Notes under the pieces: generated by a model
Seen by the model: the letters and a program-made list of their open reading frames with translations, nothing else
Told to the model about the DNA's origin: nothing
The model's database searches: none
Part shown: positions 1 to 8,587 of the stretch, piece after piece
Numbering within the stretch: the stretch's first letter is position 1
How the letters are laid out: each line of letters opens with the position of its first letter
From: Tisiphia sp964030975
Lineage (GTDB): Bacteria; Pseudomonadota; Alphaproteobacteria; Rickettsiales; Rickettsiaceae
DNA: 64,000 nt
Direction of reading: 5' to 3'
Assembly: GCF_964030975.1 (NCBI RefSeq)
Contig: NZ_CAXIQH010000001.1
Span: forward strand, 434,001-498,000
Made by a program: the position numbers and the translations under genes

Positions 1-864
1 GGAGGTAATTATTGGTCGCAAGAAATTAACAAGCTTGATTTGCAAGTTAAGTTGATGAAAACAAAAGATGTAAAAATTTATGCAACATCGAGGCAGAAAA
101 ATGATTATAACGATGCCTTAGCAATATGTAAAGCTGCTCGCGATCCAGAGCTAAAAGATGTGTTACCCAAAAGCAAAGAGGAACAAGATATAAAATTTTT
201 GCATAAAATCCGAAGTAATACGATCAGAGATCGAGTACAAAAAACTAATTCTACAATATCAAGTTTATATGAATATGGTTATAATACAAAATTAAGCAAA
301 AATAAATTTTGCAAAGCATGTAAGTCGGAGGTAGAATTAGCGTATATAGAAGGTTATATAACTTCTGGGGTACAGTCAATTTTACTTTTAGAATGTGAAG
401 AAATTGAGAATTTGTGTAACAAAGAAAAAACTTTAGAAAAGCTGATAATCAGTAATAATAAACAGAATGAGAAAGCTATTAGGTTGCAGACAATTTTTGG
501 GATTGGAGCAATCAATGCTAGTTGTTTGAGCGTAGCACCAATGGAAAATTACGCAACCCCGAGGGATTTTTCTGCGTCGCTTGGTTTGGTGCCAAAACAA
601 TACACCTCAGGAGATAAGATAGTTTTAGGAGGAATTAGCAAACAAGGTGATAGATATGCTAGAACTATGTTGATTCAAGCTGCAAGAACAATAGCAATAA
701 GAGCCAAAAGCGATAAAGAATCAAAAGATAAGCTAGTTCAGTGGGCAGTGAAGAAATTTGCTGAAAACAAATCATATAATATTATATGTGTTGGTTTAGC
801 GAATAAATTAGCTAGAATAGCTTATGCAGTAGTTACCAATGGCAGCGAGTATGTCGCAAATTAG
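1..864 (+). CDS. IS110-family transposase, 5' end outside the window
   Basis: The reading frame is open from base 1, so the gene begins upstream of the window. The visible part holds the end of the N-terminal RuvC-like DEDD domain (the KND..DA motif that follows the YATSRQ stretch), a helical spacer, and the C-terminal IS116/IS110/IS902 domain with its conserved core (IFGIGAINASCLS, then ASLGLVPKQYTSGDK and GDRYARTMLIQAA). Proteins of this family move DNA without DDE chemistry and are guided by a structured RNA encoded at one end of the element. The C-terminal domain looks intact, with no stop or frameshift. Related elements are common in Rickettsia genomes, but I cannot assign the IS name. 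Whether the copy is functional depends on the missing upstream part. Confidence 0.85.
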   Translation, partial: GGNYWSQEINKLDLQVKLMKTKDVKIYATSRQKNDYNDALAICKAARDPELKDVLPKSKEEQDIKFLHKIRSNTIRDRVQKTNSTISSLYEYGYNTKLSKNKFCKACKSEVELAYIEGYITSGVQSILLLECEEIENLCNKEKTLEKLIISNNKQNEKAIRLQTIFGIGAINASCLSVAPMENYATPRDFSASLGLVPKQYTSGDKIVLGGISKQGDRYARTMLIQAARTIAIRAKSDKESKDKLVQWAVKKFAENKSYNIICVGLANKLARIAYAVVTNGSEYVAN

Positions 865-1160
865 CGCTGTTGGCAAGAAGGATAATTTATGTCAATTAAG
901 CAAAAGAATGGCAATTGGTAAATATTGCGAGTAAGTTAGTAACAATAAAGAGAACGAAAGTAAAAGAGTTAATGAAATAAGTATTCTGAACAAAATCCGC
1001 AATTATGTCGAGGCTCTAGAAGCCGTGGGAATGAGAGGTTACTCAAGGATATTTAGAAGAATGCAGAAACCATTATGGCACTCGATGCCGAATATATGAC
1101 CGCTTCCTTTGTGGCTCTATTTTTTATTTTCTTTATTGACAAATTCACTCGTCCATATAT
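865..1160 (+). mobile_element. 3' non-coding tail of the IS110-family element
   Basis: About 300 bases follow the transposase stop without a convincing gene. The base composition resembles the transposase and differs from the palindromic repeat that starts near 1165. In the IS1111 branch of the IS110 family the guide (bridge) RNA is encoded downstream of the transposase, in the IS110 branch upstream, so this tail may hold it. The exact right end of the element cannot be set from one copy. Confidence 0.45.
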
Positions 1161-1164
1161 GACA

Positions 1165-1237
1165 ACTTACGATTGCTTCGTCGCTACTAAAGTGGCTTCT
1201 TGCAATGACGGAGTAATGCTAACCAGGTTAGCTATAT
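1165..1237. repeat. Half copy of a palindromic repeat (TATAGCTAACC family)
   Basis: The stretch contains the typical core (gattgcttcgtcgctac, then ttgcaatgac) and the terminal block ending in ggttagctata. Only the right half is present. It lies between the IS110 tail and the 3' end of mipZ. Confidence 0.6.
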
Positions 1238-1241
1238 ATTC

Positions 1242-2060
1242 TTACAAAATACCAAGAAATTTAAAAAAATCTCGCAATTCTTGACGAGCAGCTACATGTG
1301 ATATACTAAGTGTTTTACCATGATTAGCTGTTGTTAAGTCAAGTAATGTTAGTCCTTGTAAAAATAATTCCCGAAAAATTACTCTTTCACTAAAGCCTGG
1401 AGCAATCTTAAAGCTAATTCTTTTGGCTAATTGTTCAAGAGCAGTACCAACCTTCCTTTTATTTACGGCATCCAAGTTACTTAATCGATTACGCATAACA
1501 ATCCAATTAATTGTCTCGCCATTACGATTAGCTTTCTGCATTTTCTGTTCCCAAATCATTTGGCTATAGAGTGACGGAGCAATAATTGACAAATTATCAG
1601 CATTAACTTTGCCTAATACGTCAAAATCAAGGAAACTGTCATTAATTGGAGTAATGACCGTATCGGCATAAGAGTGAGCTAATCTCGATAAGAAAGAGTA
1701 GCTTCCTGGTGTATCGATTACTACATAATCAGCATTTTTTGTCTGTTCAATTATTTGTTCAAACCTAGTTTTCTCGTCCTCTTCCTTAGCTCCAACAACT
1801 CGTTCTTGACTTTCAGTCAAATGAAAATGTTGAGGAGCGTTAACCGTATTGTCCGGATTTTTCAAATTGTAATCACCTCTGTTCTTTAAATAATTTGTTA
1901 AAGAACCCTGACGTGAATCAGTATCAATACTAGCTACCGTATGACCATTATAAAGTAAGCCAGTAATAAGATGCATGGAGCAGGTAGTTTTACCCGCTCC
2001 ACCTTTTTCATTACCAACTACAAAAATACGATTTGTCTGATTTGCTTGATTATTTTTCAT
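1242..2060 (-). CDS. mipZ: MipZ-type ATPase (division-plane positioning, ParA/MinD superfamily)
   Basis: This 272-residue protein has a deviant Walker A motif at residues 19-25 (KGGAGKT, with the signature lysine K19) and a following SIDTDSRQGSLTNYL segment (VDLDxRQxTLxxYLxNR type) that is characteristic of alphaproteobacterial MipZ rather than of plasmid ParA. VVIDTPGSYSFLSRLAHSYAD is the Walker B/switch II region. MipZ forms a gradient from ParB at the chromosome pole and inhibits FtsZ, placing the division site at mid-cell. The start codon overlaps the end of pepA by 11 bp, so the two genes are almost certainly cotranscribed. Length fits the family (about 270-280). Confidence 0.85.
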   Translation of the reverse strand: MKNNQANQTNRIFVVGNEKGGAGKTTCSMHLITGLLYNGHTVASIDTDSRQGSLTNYLKNRGDYNLKNPDNTVNAPQHFHLTESQERVVGAKEEDEKTRFEQIIEQTKNADYVVIDTPGSYSFLSRLAHSYADTVITPINDSFLDFDVLGKVNADNLSIIAPSLYSQMIWEQKMQKANRNGETINWIVMRNRLSNLDAVNKRKVGTALEQLAKRISFKIAPGFSERVIFRELFLQGLTLLDLTTANHGKTLSISHVAARQELRDFFKFLGIL

Positions 2061-3561
2061 AGTGATCTTGGATAAACTGGTTAAGAAGTCTTACACCGTA
2101 ACCTACTCCTCCTCTAGAACCAAGGGGATGATCTTTTTTATTATAGGCAACACCAGCAATATCCAGATGTGCCCAAGCCATACCTTCCTTAATAAAATTT
2201 CCTATAAATTGAGCTGCTGTACAACTACCAGCTGCTCCAGGGACGTTACCAATATTGGCAAGATCAGCAATGTCTGATTTTATCATCTCATCAAAATCTT
2301 TATGTAGAGGCATACGCCATAATTTCTCATTAACTTTATTACCAACCTCTATTAGCTTATTAGCTAATTGATCATTATTGGCAAAGCACCCAGCATAAGT
2401 TTTGCCAAGAGCAACAATAATAGCTCCAGTAAGGGTAGCAAGATCGATTACACATTGAGGTTTAAATTTTTCTTGAGTATACCAAATTGCATCAGCCAAA
2501 ACTAACCGACCTTCTGCATCAGTGTTCTCCACCACCACTGTTTTTTTAGACATAGTGGTCACCACATCCCCTGGTCGTTGAGCGTTACCTGAAGGCATAT
2601 TTTCTACAAGACCAACTACCCCGACCACGTTAACTTGTGCGTTACGACTAGCCAAAGCCATGATTGCTCCAACTACTGCTGCTGACCCAGCCATATCATA
2701 TTTCATATCTCCCATGTTAGCTGCTGGTTTAATAGAAATCCCACCACTATCAAAAGTAACTCCTTTACCAACAAAAGCTACAGGCGGGGTGTCATCACCC
2801 AAACCATTATATTGCATTACTACAAGTTTTGATTCATTTTGTGAACCTTGTCCAACGCCAAGTAAAGCCCCCATGCCAAGATTTTTCATTTCTCTTTCGC
2901 CGATAATAATAATGTCAACTCCTAATGGTTCAAGATGTTCTAATATTTTTTCAGAGTAAGATTGAGGGTTTTTAATGTTGGCTGGTTCATTTATCATATC
3001 TCTAGCAAAAAATACTGCCTCAGCTAATGATTTTTTATCACTAAATAATTCTTCTGCTTTAGACTTATCATCTATAGAAATCTCCAAAGAATCTACAGCA
3101 AATTTTTCTCCCTCACTTTGAGTAGTTCTGTATTTATCAAATTTATATGAAGCAAGCAAACAGCCGCTAGCTATAATAGAAGCCACAATAGCTGGTTGAT
3201 GTTGTCCGATATTATGAGAAATTTTTATACCAATACTGCTAATTTTACGGCAAGTACTACAGGACAAGATTTTGGCTCCAAGCTCTTCAATACAAGAGGT
3301 AGTTAATTTTGTTTCATCACCAGTGCCAACTATGATTAAATATTTTATTTCCCCATCCTTAGCAACAGAATTAACAATTTTAATTTGTCCAAACTTTCCA
3401 GTAAATAGTAATTTATTTTGAATAGTTTTAGAAATTAAGCCATGATGTTGTTGGTCAAGTAGTAATAAATTACTGTCTAATTTCAGCTGTTCGTTAATAA
3501 ACACTACAGTTGCTTGATTATTTGATAATTCCTTACTGATAAAGTTAATGTTATTTAGCAT
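2050..3561 (-). CDS. pepA: Cytosol (leucyl) aminopeptidase, M17 family
   Basis: A 503-residue M17 aminopeptidase that removes N-terminal amino acids from peptides in the cytosol, using two metal ions. The family signature NTDAEGRL is at residues 346-353. The preceding VGKGVTFDSGGISIKP block supplies metal-binding aspartate and lysine residues, and MKYDMAGSAAV contributes another. The N-terminal domain is more variable, as usual. The start at 3561 has a good ribosome-binding site (AGAGGA, RC of 3565-3570). The 3' end overlaps mipZ. In some bacteria PepA also binds DNA; nothing here speaks for or against that. Confidence 0.95.
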   Translation of the reverse strand: MLNNINFISKELSNNQATVVFINEQLKLDSNLLLLDQQHHGLISKTIQNKLLFTGKFGQIKIVNSVAKDGEIKYLIIVGTGDETKLTTSCIEELGAKILSCSTCRKISSIGIKISHNIGQHQPAIVASIIASGCLLASYKFDKYRTTQSEGEKFAVDSLEISIDDKSKAEELFSDKKSLAEAVFFARDMINEPANIKNPQSYSEKILEHLEPLGVDIIIIGEREMKNLGMGALLGVGQGSQNESKLVVMQYNGLGDDTPPVAFVGKGVTFDSGGISIKPAANMGDMKYDMAGSAAVVGAIMALASRNAQVNVVGVVGLVENMPSGNAQRPGDVVTTMSKKTVVVENTDAEGRLVLADAIWYTQEKFKPQCVIDLATLTGAIIVALGKTYAGCFANNDQLANKLIEVGNKVNEKLWRMPLHKDFDEMIKSDIADLANIGNVPGAAGSCTAAQFIGNFIKEGMAWAHLDIAGVAYNKKDHPLGSRGGVGYGVRLLNQFIQDHYEK

Positions 3562-3588
3562 AAATTCCTCTTGTAATTTAATGGTCTA

Positions 3589-3616
3589 ATTCTATTGATG
3601 TATGTTTACTTTGCAA
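3589..3616 (-). promoter_or_regulatory. Candidate sigma-70 promoter for pepA-mipZ
   Basis: On the minus strand TTGCAA (3611-3616) is followed after 16 bp by TAGAAT (3589-3594), giving a transcription start roughly 20 bp upstream of the pepA start codon. The -10 box matches the consensus at five of six positions. Confidence 0.4.
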
Positions 3617-3776
3617 GTATAAAGAATCCTGTAGTTAATATAAGTGATTATTTGAGTATACTACAAAAATTTCTTCCACTAAGTGGAAAAGTGATTAATT
3701 TTATATTTCAAAGACAGAAAAATATAGATAATTAACCCTATTAGTCATTTACCCATAGCATATTGACGTCCATACA

Positions 3777-4056
3777 TTTAGTGTCATCCCTGCGTAGGCA
3801 GGTATAGTGAAACCTATTGAATTAGGTGATATAAACTTTGTGTCATACCTGCGAAAGCAGGTATCTAGATTCCCGCCTTCGCGGGAATGACAACTTACAA
3901 TCGTTATGTTCTTTATCACCTAATCCTATGAGCATAACTATATCTAGATTCCCGCCTAGGTGGGAATGACATAGGATCAAATGTCATTCCTCAACGCTTC
4001 GTTGTGCTTACGCACTCCTTCGCATGATGGAGTAATGTTAGTCGGGTTAGCTATAG
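3777..4056. repeat. Composite of palindromic repeats with a nested MITE
   Basis: The 3562-4175 gap between pepA and hpf holds no gene. It contains a GTCATCCCTGCGTAGGCAGG ... TATCTAGATTCCCGCC repeat into which the 136-bp TA-MITE has jumped (3805-3940), then a half copy of the TATAGCTAACC family ending in GGGTTAGCTATA near 4056. The rest (3617-3776) is AT-rich with no clear structure. Confidence 0.7.
3805..3940 (+). mobile_element. TA-MITE copy A (136 bp)
   Basis: The element starts TAGTGAAACC and ends ATAACTA; its ends form an imperfect inverted repeat of about 28 bp (both read inward to ATTAGGTGAT). It is flanked by TA on both sides (3803-3804 and 3941-3942). Removing the element and one TA restores the common repeat GCAGGTATCTAGATTCCCGC seen, for example, near 8510-8530, which shows insertion with TA duplication. 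Confidence 0.85.
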
Positions 4057-4095
4057 AAAAAATACAAAACATTACAAAAATAATGAAAACAGCTA

Positions 4096-4123
4096 TTAGT
4101 GGATCATAAAAATCTGCTATATT
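4096..4123 (+). promoter_or_regulatory. Repeated promoter-like block ahead of hpf
   Basis: TTAGTG (4096-4101), 16 bp, TATATT (4118-4123). The block and about 40 bp around it recur at 4915-4942, 29264-29291 (minus) and 48510-48537 (minus), always oriented toward the next gene; the same two hexamers with the same spacing occur ahead of clpB. The predicted start would leave a leader of about 45 bases before the hpf start codon. Confidence 0.55.
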
Positions 4124-4175
4124 ATAGATATAACTAACTCGATTAGCTATAAACTATAAATTAAAAGGGGGTTTT

Positions 4176-4751
4176 ATGCAAATATCAGTATCAGGTCAAC
4201 ATATTTCTATTGGCAATTCTTTGCAAGACTATGTAAAAAGTCGTACTACACAAGTAGCCGAAAAGTACTTTTCTACTATAATTAGTGCAAACGTACATTT
4301 CTCTAAACAAGGATTCCAACTGGTTTGTGATATTGTAGTGAATGATGGCACAGGCAGACATATTATATTGAAAGGTAATGCTGCTTCAGATGACATATAT
4401 TCAGCATTTGATACTGCTCTGTCCCGACTTGAAAAGCAGCTTAGAAAGTACAAATCTAAACTCAAGGATCGTCATGATAGAATTAAAATATCCGAAGCAG
4501 CACCTAAAGCAGTCAAATATACTATAACGCCTCATGAACATGAAGACGAAGATAATGTATCAGCATCCGATAATCCTGTAATTATAGCAGAGAAATCTGT
4601 AGAAATATTAACTTTATCAGTAAGTGGAGCAGTTATGAAAATGGATCTCGAAAATCTTCCTGCGTTAATGTTTCAAAATAGTCATACTAATCGCATTAAT
4701 ATAGTTTATTACCGTCGGGATGGTAATATATCTTGGATAGATTCAAAATAG
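4176..4751 (+). CDS. hpf: Ribosome hibernation-promoting factor, long form
   Basis: The 191-residue protein has the N-terminal S30AE/HPF domain (residues 1 to about 105: MQISVSGQHISIGNSLQDYV through the basic helix with KQLRKYKSKLKDRH) that binds the 30S decoding region, an acidic linker, and a C-terminal domain (VEILTLSVSGAVMKMDLENLPALMFQNSHTNRINIVYYRRDG) that dimerises long HPF and so joins two ribosomes into 100S particles. This parks ribosomes during stress or starvation. A strong ribosome-binding site (AAAAGGGGG) lies 4-5 bases before the ATG. The gene stands alone, with repeats on both sides. Confidence 0.93.
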   Translation: MQISVSGQHISIGNSLQDYVKSRTTQVAEKYFSTIISANVHFSKQGFQLVCDIVVNDGTGRHIILKGNAASDDIYSAFDTALSRLEKQLRKYKSKLKDRHDRIKISEAAPKAVKYTITPHEHEDEDNVSASDNPVIIAEKSVEILTLSVSGAVMKMDLENLPALMFQNSHTNRINIVYYRRDGNISWIDSK

Positions 4752-4914
4752 ATTTTTGTTATTTAACCTCAAACGTACCTAAACGTCTATTAGCTAGGAG
4801 CCACGAAGCTCGAACGAAGCAACCCTGTTCTGTGTCATCCCTGCGAATGCAGGGATCTAGCTTCCCGCCTACGCGGGAATGACAACTTTATGTAAAAAAT
4901 AATGAAAATAGCTA

Positions 4915-4942
4915 TTAGTGGGTAATAAAAATCTGCTATATT
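4915..4942 (+). promoter_or_regulatory. Repeated promoter-like block ahead of the YggU gene
   Basis: TTAGTG (4915-4920), 16 bp, TATATT (4937-4942), in the orientation of the YggU gene at 5311. The present distance to that start is about 370 bp, but 299 bp of it is the inserted repeat at 4971-5269; without it the spacing would match the other copies. Confidence 0.45.
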
Positions 4943-4987
4943 TATAGATATAACCGAATATTAGGTTATTTATAGCTAACCAGAATA

Positions 4988-5122
4988 TAGTGAAACCTAT
5001 TGAATTAGGTGATACAAACTTTGTGTCATACCTGCGAAAGCAGGTATCTAGATTCCCGCCTTCGCGGGAATGACAACTTACAATCGTTATGTTCTTTACA
5101 CCTAATCCTATGAGCATAACTA
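4988..5122 (+). mobile_element. TA-MITE copy B (135 bp), nested in a palindromic repeat
   Basis: This has the same ends and core as copy A, one base shorter in the ttcttta(t)cacc segment. TA flanks it at 4986-4987 and 5123-5124. Removing it restores a continuous TATAGCTAACC...AATAGTATTT..CC end, as in uninterrupted relatives near 15805 and 63862. Confidence 0.8.
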
Positions 5123-5310
5123 TAGTATTTAGCCATAGTAAATTGGCGTCATTGCGAGGAGCTACTTTAGTAGCGACGAAGCAATCCATAAAAGTGATTA
5201 GAAATGGATTGCTTCGTAGGCTTACGCCTACTCGCAATGACATTTAGGAACTTATTCGGGTTAGCTATATTATATAGTCTTTCGCGTTAATTTACTATAG
5301 CTGCAAATAC

Positions 5311-5640
5311 ATGACCCAAGTTTTTAACTATAACCCAAATAACAAGGTGGCCATTCTTGCTCTTAAGGTTAAAGCTAACGCAAAAACAGATAAGATAGGT
5401 GAGTTTATTATAATTAATGATAAATATTATCTAAAATTATTTATAAAGTCAGTTCCAGAGGATGGCAAGGCTAATAATGCTATTATCAATTTTCTGTCTA
5501 AAAAATGGAAAATTAATAAAAATAATTTTGAGATAATATTAGGTTACACTAATAGTCTGAAACTATTAGCAATAAAAAATATTGAATTAGACTATTTAAA
5601 TTTACATTTAAAACACTATATATATAACATTAAACCGTAG
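5311..5640 (+). CDS. YggU/DUF167 family protein (UPF0235)
   Basis: A 109-residue protein of the small DUF167 family. The characteristic block is VKANAKTDKIGEF ... YLKLFIKSVPEDGKANNAIINFLSKKWKI ... EIILGYTNSLK, in which the P-x-D-G-K-A-N-x-A motif is highly conserved. Structures of the family show a compact alpha/beta fold; the biochemical role is unknown. It lies 17 bp upstream of htpG in the same direction, an arrangement also known from Rickettsia. The C-terminal 25 residues are AT-biased and less conserved. Confidence 0.8.
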   Translation: MTQVFNYNPNNKVAILALKVKANAKTDKIGEFIIINDKYYLKLFIKSVPEDGKANNAIINFLSKKWKINKNNFEIILGYTNSLKLLAIKNIELDYLNLHLKHYIYNIKP

Positions 5641-5657
5641 TATTATAGGACTTAACT

Positions 5658-7517
5658 ATGACCCAAGAAAAAAAGAAGTTTGACGCTGAAGTTGGTAAGA
5701 TTTTAAATTTAATGATCCATTCTCTTTATACTAATAAAGAGATTTTTATGCGTGAATTAATATCTAATTCTTCGGATGCTTGTGATAAGTTAAGATATTT
5801 AGCACAAAGTGACGCAAAACTTATTGCAGATGATCCTATCTTTAAAATTACTGTAAAAATTGATAAAGATAAAAGGCAGATTATTATTAGAGATAATGGT
5901 ATTGGTATGAACCGAGAAGATTTGATCGATAATCTAGGAACTATTGCAAAATCTGGCACAGGAAATTTCTTAAACAACCTGTCTGGAGATGCCAAAAAAG
6001 ACAGTATGTTGATAGGACAGTTTGGCGTTGGGTTTTATTCAGCTTTTATGGTTGCTGATAGCATTACTGTTACCTCACGAAAAGCAGGAGAAGCAAAATC
6101 TTATGTTTGGCAGTCAGATGGTCTTGGGGAATATATTGTAGATGATTTTGATCATGATTTTACCAGGGGAACTGAGGTAGTTATTCACGTTAAGCCAGAA
6201 GAAGATAGTTATATTGATCATTTTAGATTGAAGCATATAGTTAAAAGTTATTCTGATCATATTGCCATACCTATATATTTTATTGATGAATCAACTAATA
6301 ATGAAATACAGCTTAATTCAGCTTCCGCATTGTGGACAAGACCTAAATCTGATTTGACTTTTGAACAATATAAGGAATTTTATAAAACTTTGTCTTATTC
6401 GATGGATGATCCTTGGTTAACTATTCATAATAAAAATGAAGGTACTGTTGAATTTACTAATTTGTTATTTATTCCATCAACTAAAACTTTTGATTTATTC
6501 CACCCTGATCGTAAGAGAAGAGTAAAATTATACATCAAGAGAGTCTTTATTTCTGATGAGAATGTAGACTTAATACCTTCTTACCTAAGGTTCCTAAGAG
6601 GGGTAGTAGATTCAGAGGATTTACCTCTTAATATTAGTCGCGAATCTTTGCAGCATAATAGTACTTTAGAGAAGATTAAAGCCGCAATAACCAAAAAAGT
6701 CTTGGGTGAACTAAAAAAGAAAAAAGACGAGTCTATAGAGGAATACAATAACTTCTGGTCTAATTTTGGTGCTGCTTTAAAAGAAGGATTATGTGAGGCA
6801 ACGAGTGATCATGATAAATTACTTGAGACATGTATATTTAAAAGTAGCCTTTTAAGTAAAATGATTAGCCTTGATGACTATATTAGTAACTTTAAAGAAG
6901 GGCAGGATACTATATATTATCTTAGTGGTGATGATTCAGCAAAATTACTTTCTAGCCCTCAAATAGAAGGATTTTTAAGTAAAAATATCGATGTACTCCT
7001 GTTTACTGATACAGTTGATGATTTTTGGGTTAATGTTAATAGTAGCTACAAGGGTTATGCAATTAAATCAGTTACTAGAAGTGATATTGATTTAGAGAAG
7101 TCTGAGCAGAAAACTGAAGATATAAAAGAAGACAATGATGAATATAGCAAATTAACGGAGTATTTTAAAGAAATATTAGGTAATTTAGTAAAAGATGTAA
7201 GGATTTCTAAAAAACTTACTTTAAGTCCAACTTGTCTTGTTGTTGGTGATGGAGCTATGGATATTCGTATGGAAAGATTCTTAATTGAGCAAAAACAATT
7301 AATGGCATCATCTGCTAAAATACTTGAGCTAAACCCTAAGCATAAAATTATTGAGAAAATTAACGCTAATATAATCTCAAATAATACAGATTCTGCTAAT
7401 GAGGAGTTGGTGAAATTAATGTATGATCAAGCATGTATTCTAGAAGGTGAGCCAGTCAATGATACTGGTGGATTTGCAAAAAGAGTCAACGATATGGTAC
7501 AAAAAGCTATCTTATAA
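5658..7517 (+). CDS. htpG: Hsp90-family chaperone HtpG
   Basis: A 619-residue bacterial Hsp90. The N-terminal GHKL ATPase has E33 and N37 in RELISNSSDACDKLRY, the DNGIGM motif, GTIAKSGT, and the lid/ATP motif GVGFYSAFMVAD. The middle domain contains the arginine finger region (LPLNISRESLQ) and the C-terminal domain gives the dimer interface. It lacks the charged linker and MEEVD tail of eukaryotic Hsp90, as expected. It assists folding and stress tolerance in the cytosol. A short spacing to the upstream YggU gene suggests cotranscription. Confidence 0.97.
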   Translation: MTQEKKKFDAEVGKILNLMIHSLYTNKEIFMRELISNSSDACDKLRYLAQSDAKLIADDPIFKITVKIDKDKRQIIIRDNGIGMNREDLIDNLGTIAKSGTGNFLNNLSGDAKKDSMLIGQFGVGFYSAFMVADSITVTSRKAGEAKSYVWQSDGLGEYIVDDFDHDFTRGTEVVIHVKPEEDSYIDHFRLKHIVKSYSDHIAIPIYFIDESTNNEIQLNSASALWTRPKSDLTFEQYKEFYKTLSYSMDDPWLTIHNKNEGTVEFTNLLFIPSTKTFDLFHPDRKRRVKLYIKRVFISDENVDLIPSYLRFLRGVVDSEDLPLNISRESLQHNSTLEKIKAAITKKVLGELKKKKDESIEEYNNFWSNFGAALKEGLCEATSDHDKLLETCIFKSSLLSKMISLDDYISNFKEGQDTIYYLSGDDSAKLLSSPQIEGFLSKNIDVLLFTDTVDDFWVNVNSSYKGYAIKSVTRSDIDLEKSEQKTEDIKEDNDEYSKLTEYFKEILGNLVKDVRISKKLTLSPTCLVVGDGAMDIRMERFLIEQKQLMASSAKILELNPKHKIIEKINANIISNNTDSANEELVKLMYDQACILEGEPVNDTGGFAKRVNDMVQKAIL

Positions 7518-7583
7518 ACTGTAATAGATAAATGGAAAAGTCGAGCAGGAACTGTAATTAAATTTAAGGATGCTATTTTACTC

Positions 7584-7612
7584 TTGACTATTTGCTGGCT
7601 TACTTTTATTAT
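7584..7612 (+). promoter_or_regulatory. Sigma-70 promoter for rpmG-rpsP
   Basis: TTGACT (7584-7589), a 17-bp spacer, and TATTAT (7607-7612) lie between htpG and rpmG. Both hexamers differ from the consensus at one position and the spacing is ideal. The predicted start is about 35 bases before the GTG of rpmG. Confidence 0.65.
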
Positions 7613-7654
7613 GACTGGCAATTTGTAAATTAATACAAAAAAGGTTTGATAGTT

Positions 7655-7825
7655 GTGGCTAAAAAAAATAAAAATGTTTTGGTAAGACTTGTTAGTACAG
7701 CTGGTACAGGGTATTTTCTGGTAAAGAAACGTAACCCTAAGACCCAAACTGAGAAGTTGGCATTTAAGAAATATGATCCAGTAGTTAGGAAACACGTTCC
7801 TTTTAAAGAAGAAAAGATTAAGTAA
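7655..7825 (+). CDS. rpmG: 50S ribosomal protein L33
   Basis: A 56-residue L33 beginning with GTG (MAKKNKNVLVRLVSTAGTGYF). The LVSTAGTGYFLVKKRNPK block and the C-terminal FKKYDPVVRKHVPFKEEKIK are typical of the cysteine-free L33 of alphaproteobacteria; no zinc-binding cysteines are present. L33 sits near the E site of the large ribosomal subunit. The gene is 11 bp upstream of rpsP and both should be read from the promoter at 7584-7612. Confidence 0.95.
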   Translation: MAKKNKNVLVRLVSTAGTGYFLVKKRNPKTQTEKLAFKKYDPVVRKHVPFKEEKIK

Positions 7826-7836
7826 TAGTAGGGTAT

Positions 7837-8172
7837 ATGGCAACAAAAATTCGTTTGGCAAGAGGTGGAGCAAAGAAACGCCCTCATTATAGAGTAGTTG
7901 TAGCAAATGCAACAGCTCCTAGAGATGGTGACTTTTTGGAGAAGGTAGGTACTTATGATCCAATGCTTGTCAAAGGTGATGTAAATCGTGTAATTCTAAA
8001 ATCTGATCGTATAGAGTATTGGTTAAGTACTGGGGCTCAACCTACAGAGCGTGTTGCTAGGTTTATTGAAGAAGCTGGTATAGCACTCCCAGCATCGATC
8101 AAAAAGAAAATGGAAATAAGAATTAAGAATCGCAAAATAAAGCCTCCTAAGAAAGAGTCAAAGAAAGCTTAA
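7837..8172 (+). CDS. rpsP: 30S ribosomal protein S16
   Basis: A 111-residue S16. The N-terminal MATKIRLARGGAKKRPHYRVVVANATAPRDGDFLEKVGTYDPM block is diagnostic, and the C-terminal lysine-rich extension is usual in alphaproteobacteria. S16 is an early assembly protein in the body of the 30S subunit. Unlike many bacteria, it is followed here not by rimM-trmD but by repeat sequence and a tRNA gene. Confidence 0.97.
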   Translation: MATKIRLARGGAKKRPHYRVVVANATAPRDGDFLEKVGTYDPMLVKGDVNRVILKSDRIEYWLSTGAQPTERVARFIEEAGIALPASIKKKMEIRIKNRKIKPPKKESKKA

Positions 8173-8179
8173 ATAACAT

Positions 8180-8575
8180 ACCGTCATTGCGAGGAAATAT
8201 TTTAGTGGTGACGAAGCAATCCTGTTTTGTGTTATCCCCTGCTTCGGTGTGGAAGATAGATTCACAGCTGTCAAAAGTTAGAAGAGGAAGGGGTTTTAGA
8301 AAAGGCAGTTTAAAAGTTATATGTGACCAACGTCATTGCGAGGAAGACCGCAGGTCAATGAAGCAATCCTGTTTTGTGTTAACCTTGCGAAAGCAGGGAT
8401 CTAGCTAGATTCCCGCCTACGCGGGAATGACATACACCGCATATCTCCTTGTCAACAGCCTTAAGTTTTTGTTGACATATTTCTGCACGAAGATGTCATC
8501 CCTGCGTAAGCAGGTATCTAGATTCCCGCCGTTGCTAAGAATGGCGTGTAGGAATGACATTAAGGTCACACGAGC
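8180..8575. repeat. Cluster of palindromic repeat fragments between rpsP and tRNA-Thr
   Basis: No gene was found. The stretch combines a GTCATTGCGAGG...GACGAAGCAATCC unit, a piece matching one arm of the 31-kb inverted repeat (gttagaagaggaag..gttttaga...tttaaaagt, 8269-8340), and two copies of the GGTATCTAGATTCCCGCC type. It shows how composite repeat islands are assembled in this genome. Confidence 0.6.
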
Positions 8576-8587
8576 TTTTTCTTATTT

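Larger units (their letters stand above)
4785..5273. repeat. Repeat-filled gap between hpf and the YggU gene
   Basis: The gap 4752-5310 has no gene. It contains a palindromic repeat fragment (about 4785-4887, with gggatctagcttcccgcc), a copy of the promoter-like block (4915-4942), and a full TATAGCTAACC-family element at 4971-5269 that carries a nested TA-MITE. The terminal inverted repeats of the large element are TATAGCTAACC and GGGTTAGCTATA. Confidence 0.7.

Noticed and set aside
1242..2060. Plasmid or chromosome partition protein ParA
   Set aside because: The TDSRQGSLTNYLKNR segment and the absence of a linked parB favour MipZ.
7427..7912. Minus-strand ORFs overlapping rpmG and rpsP
   Set aside because: They are antisense to clearly recognised ribosomal protein genes.
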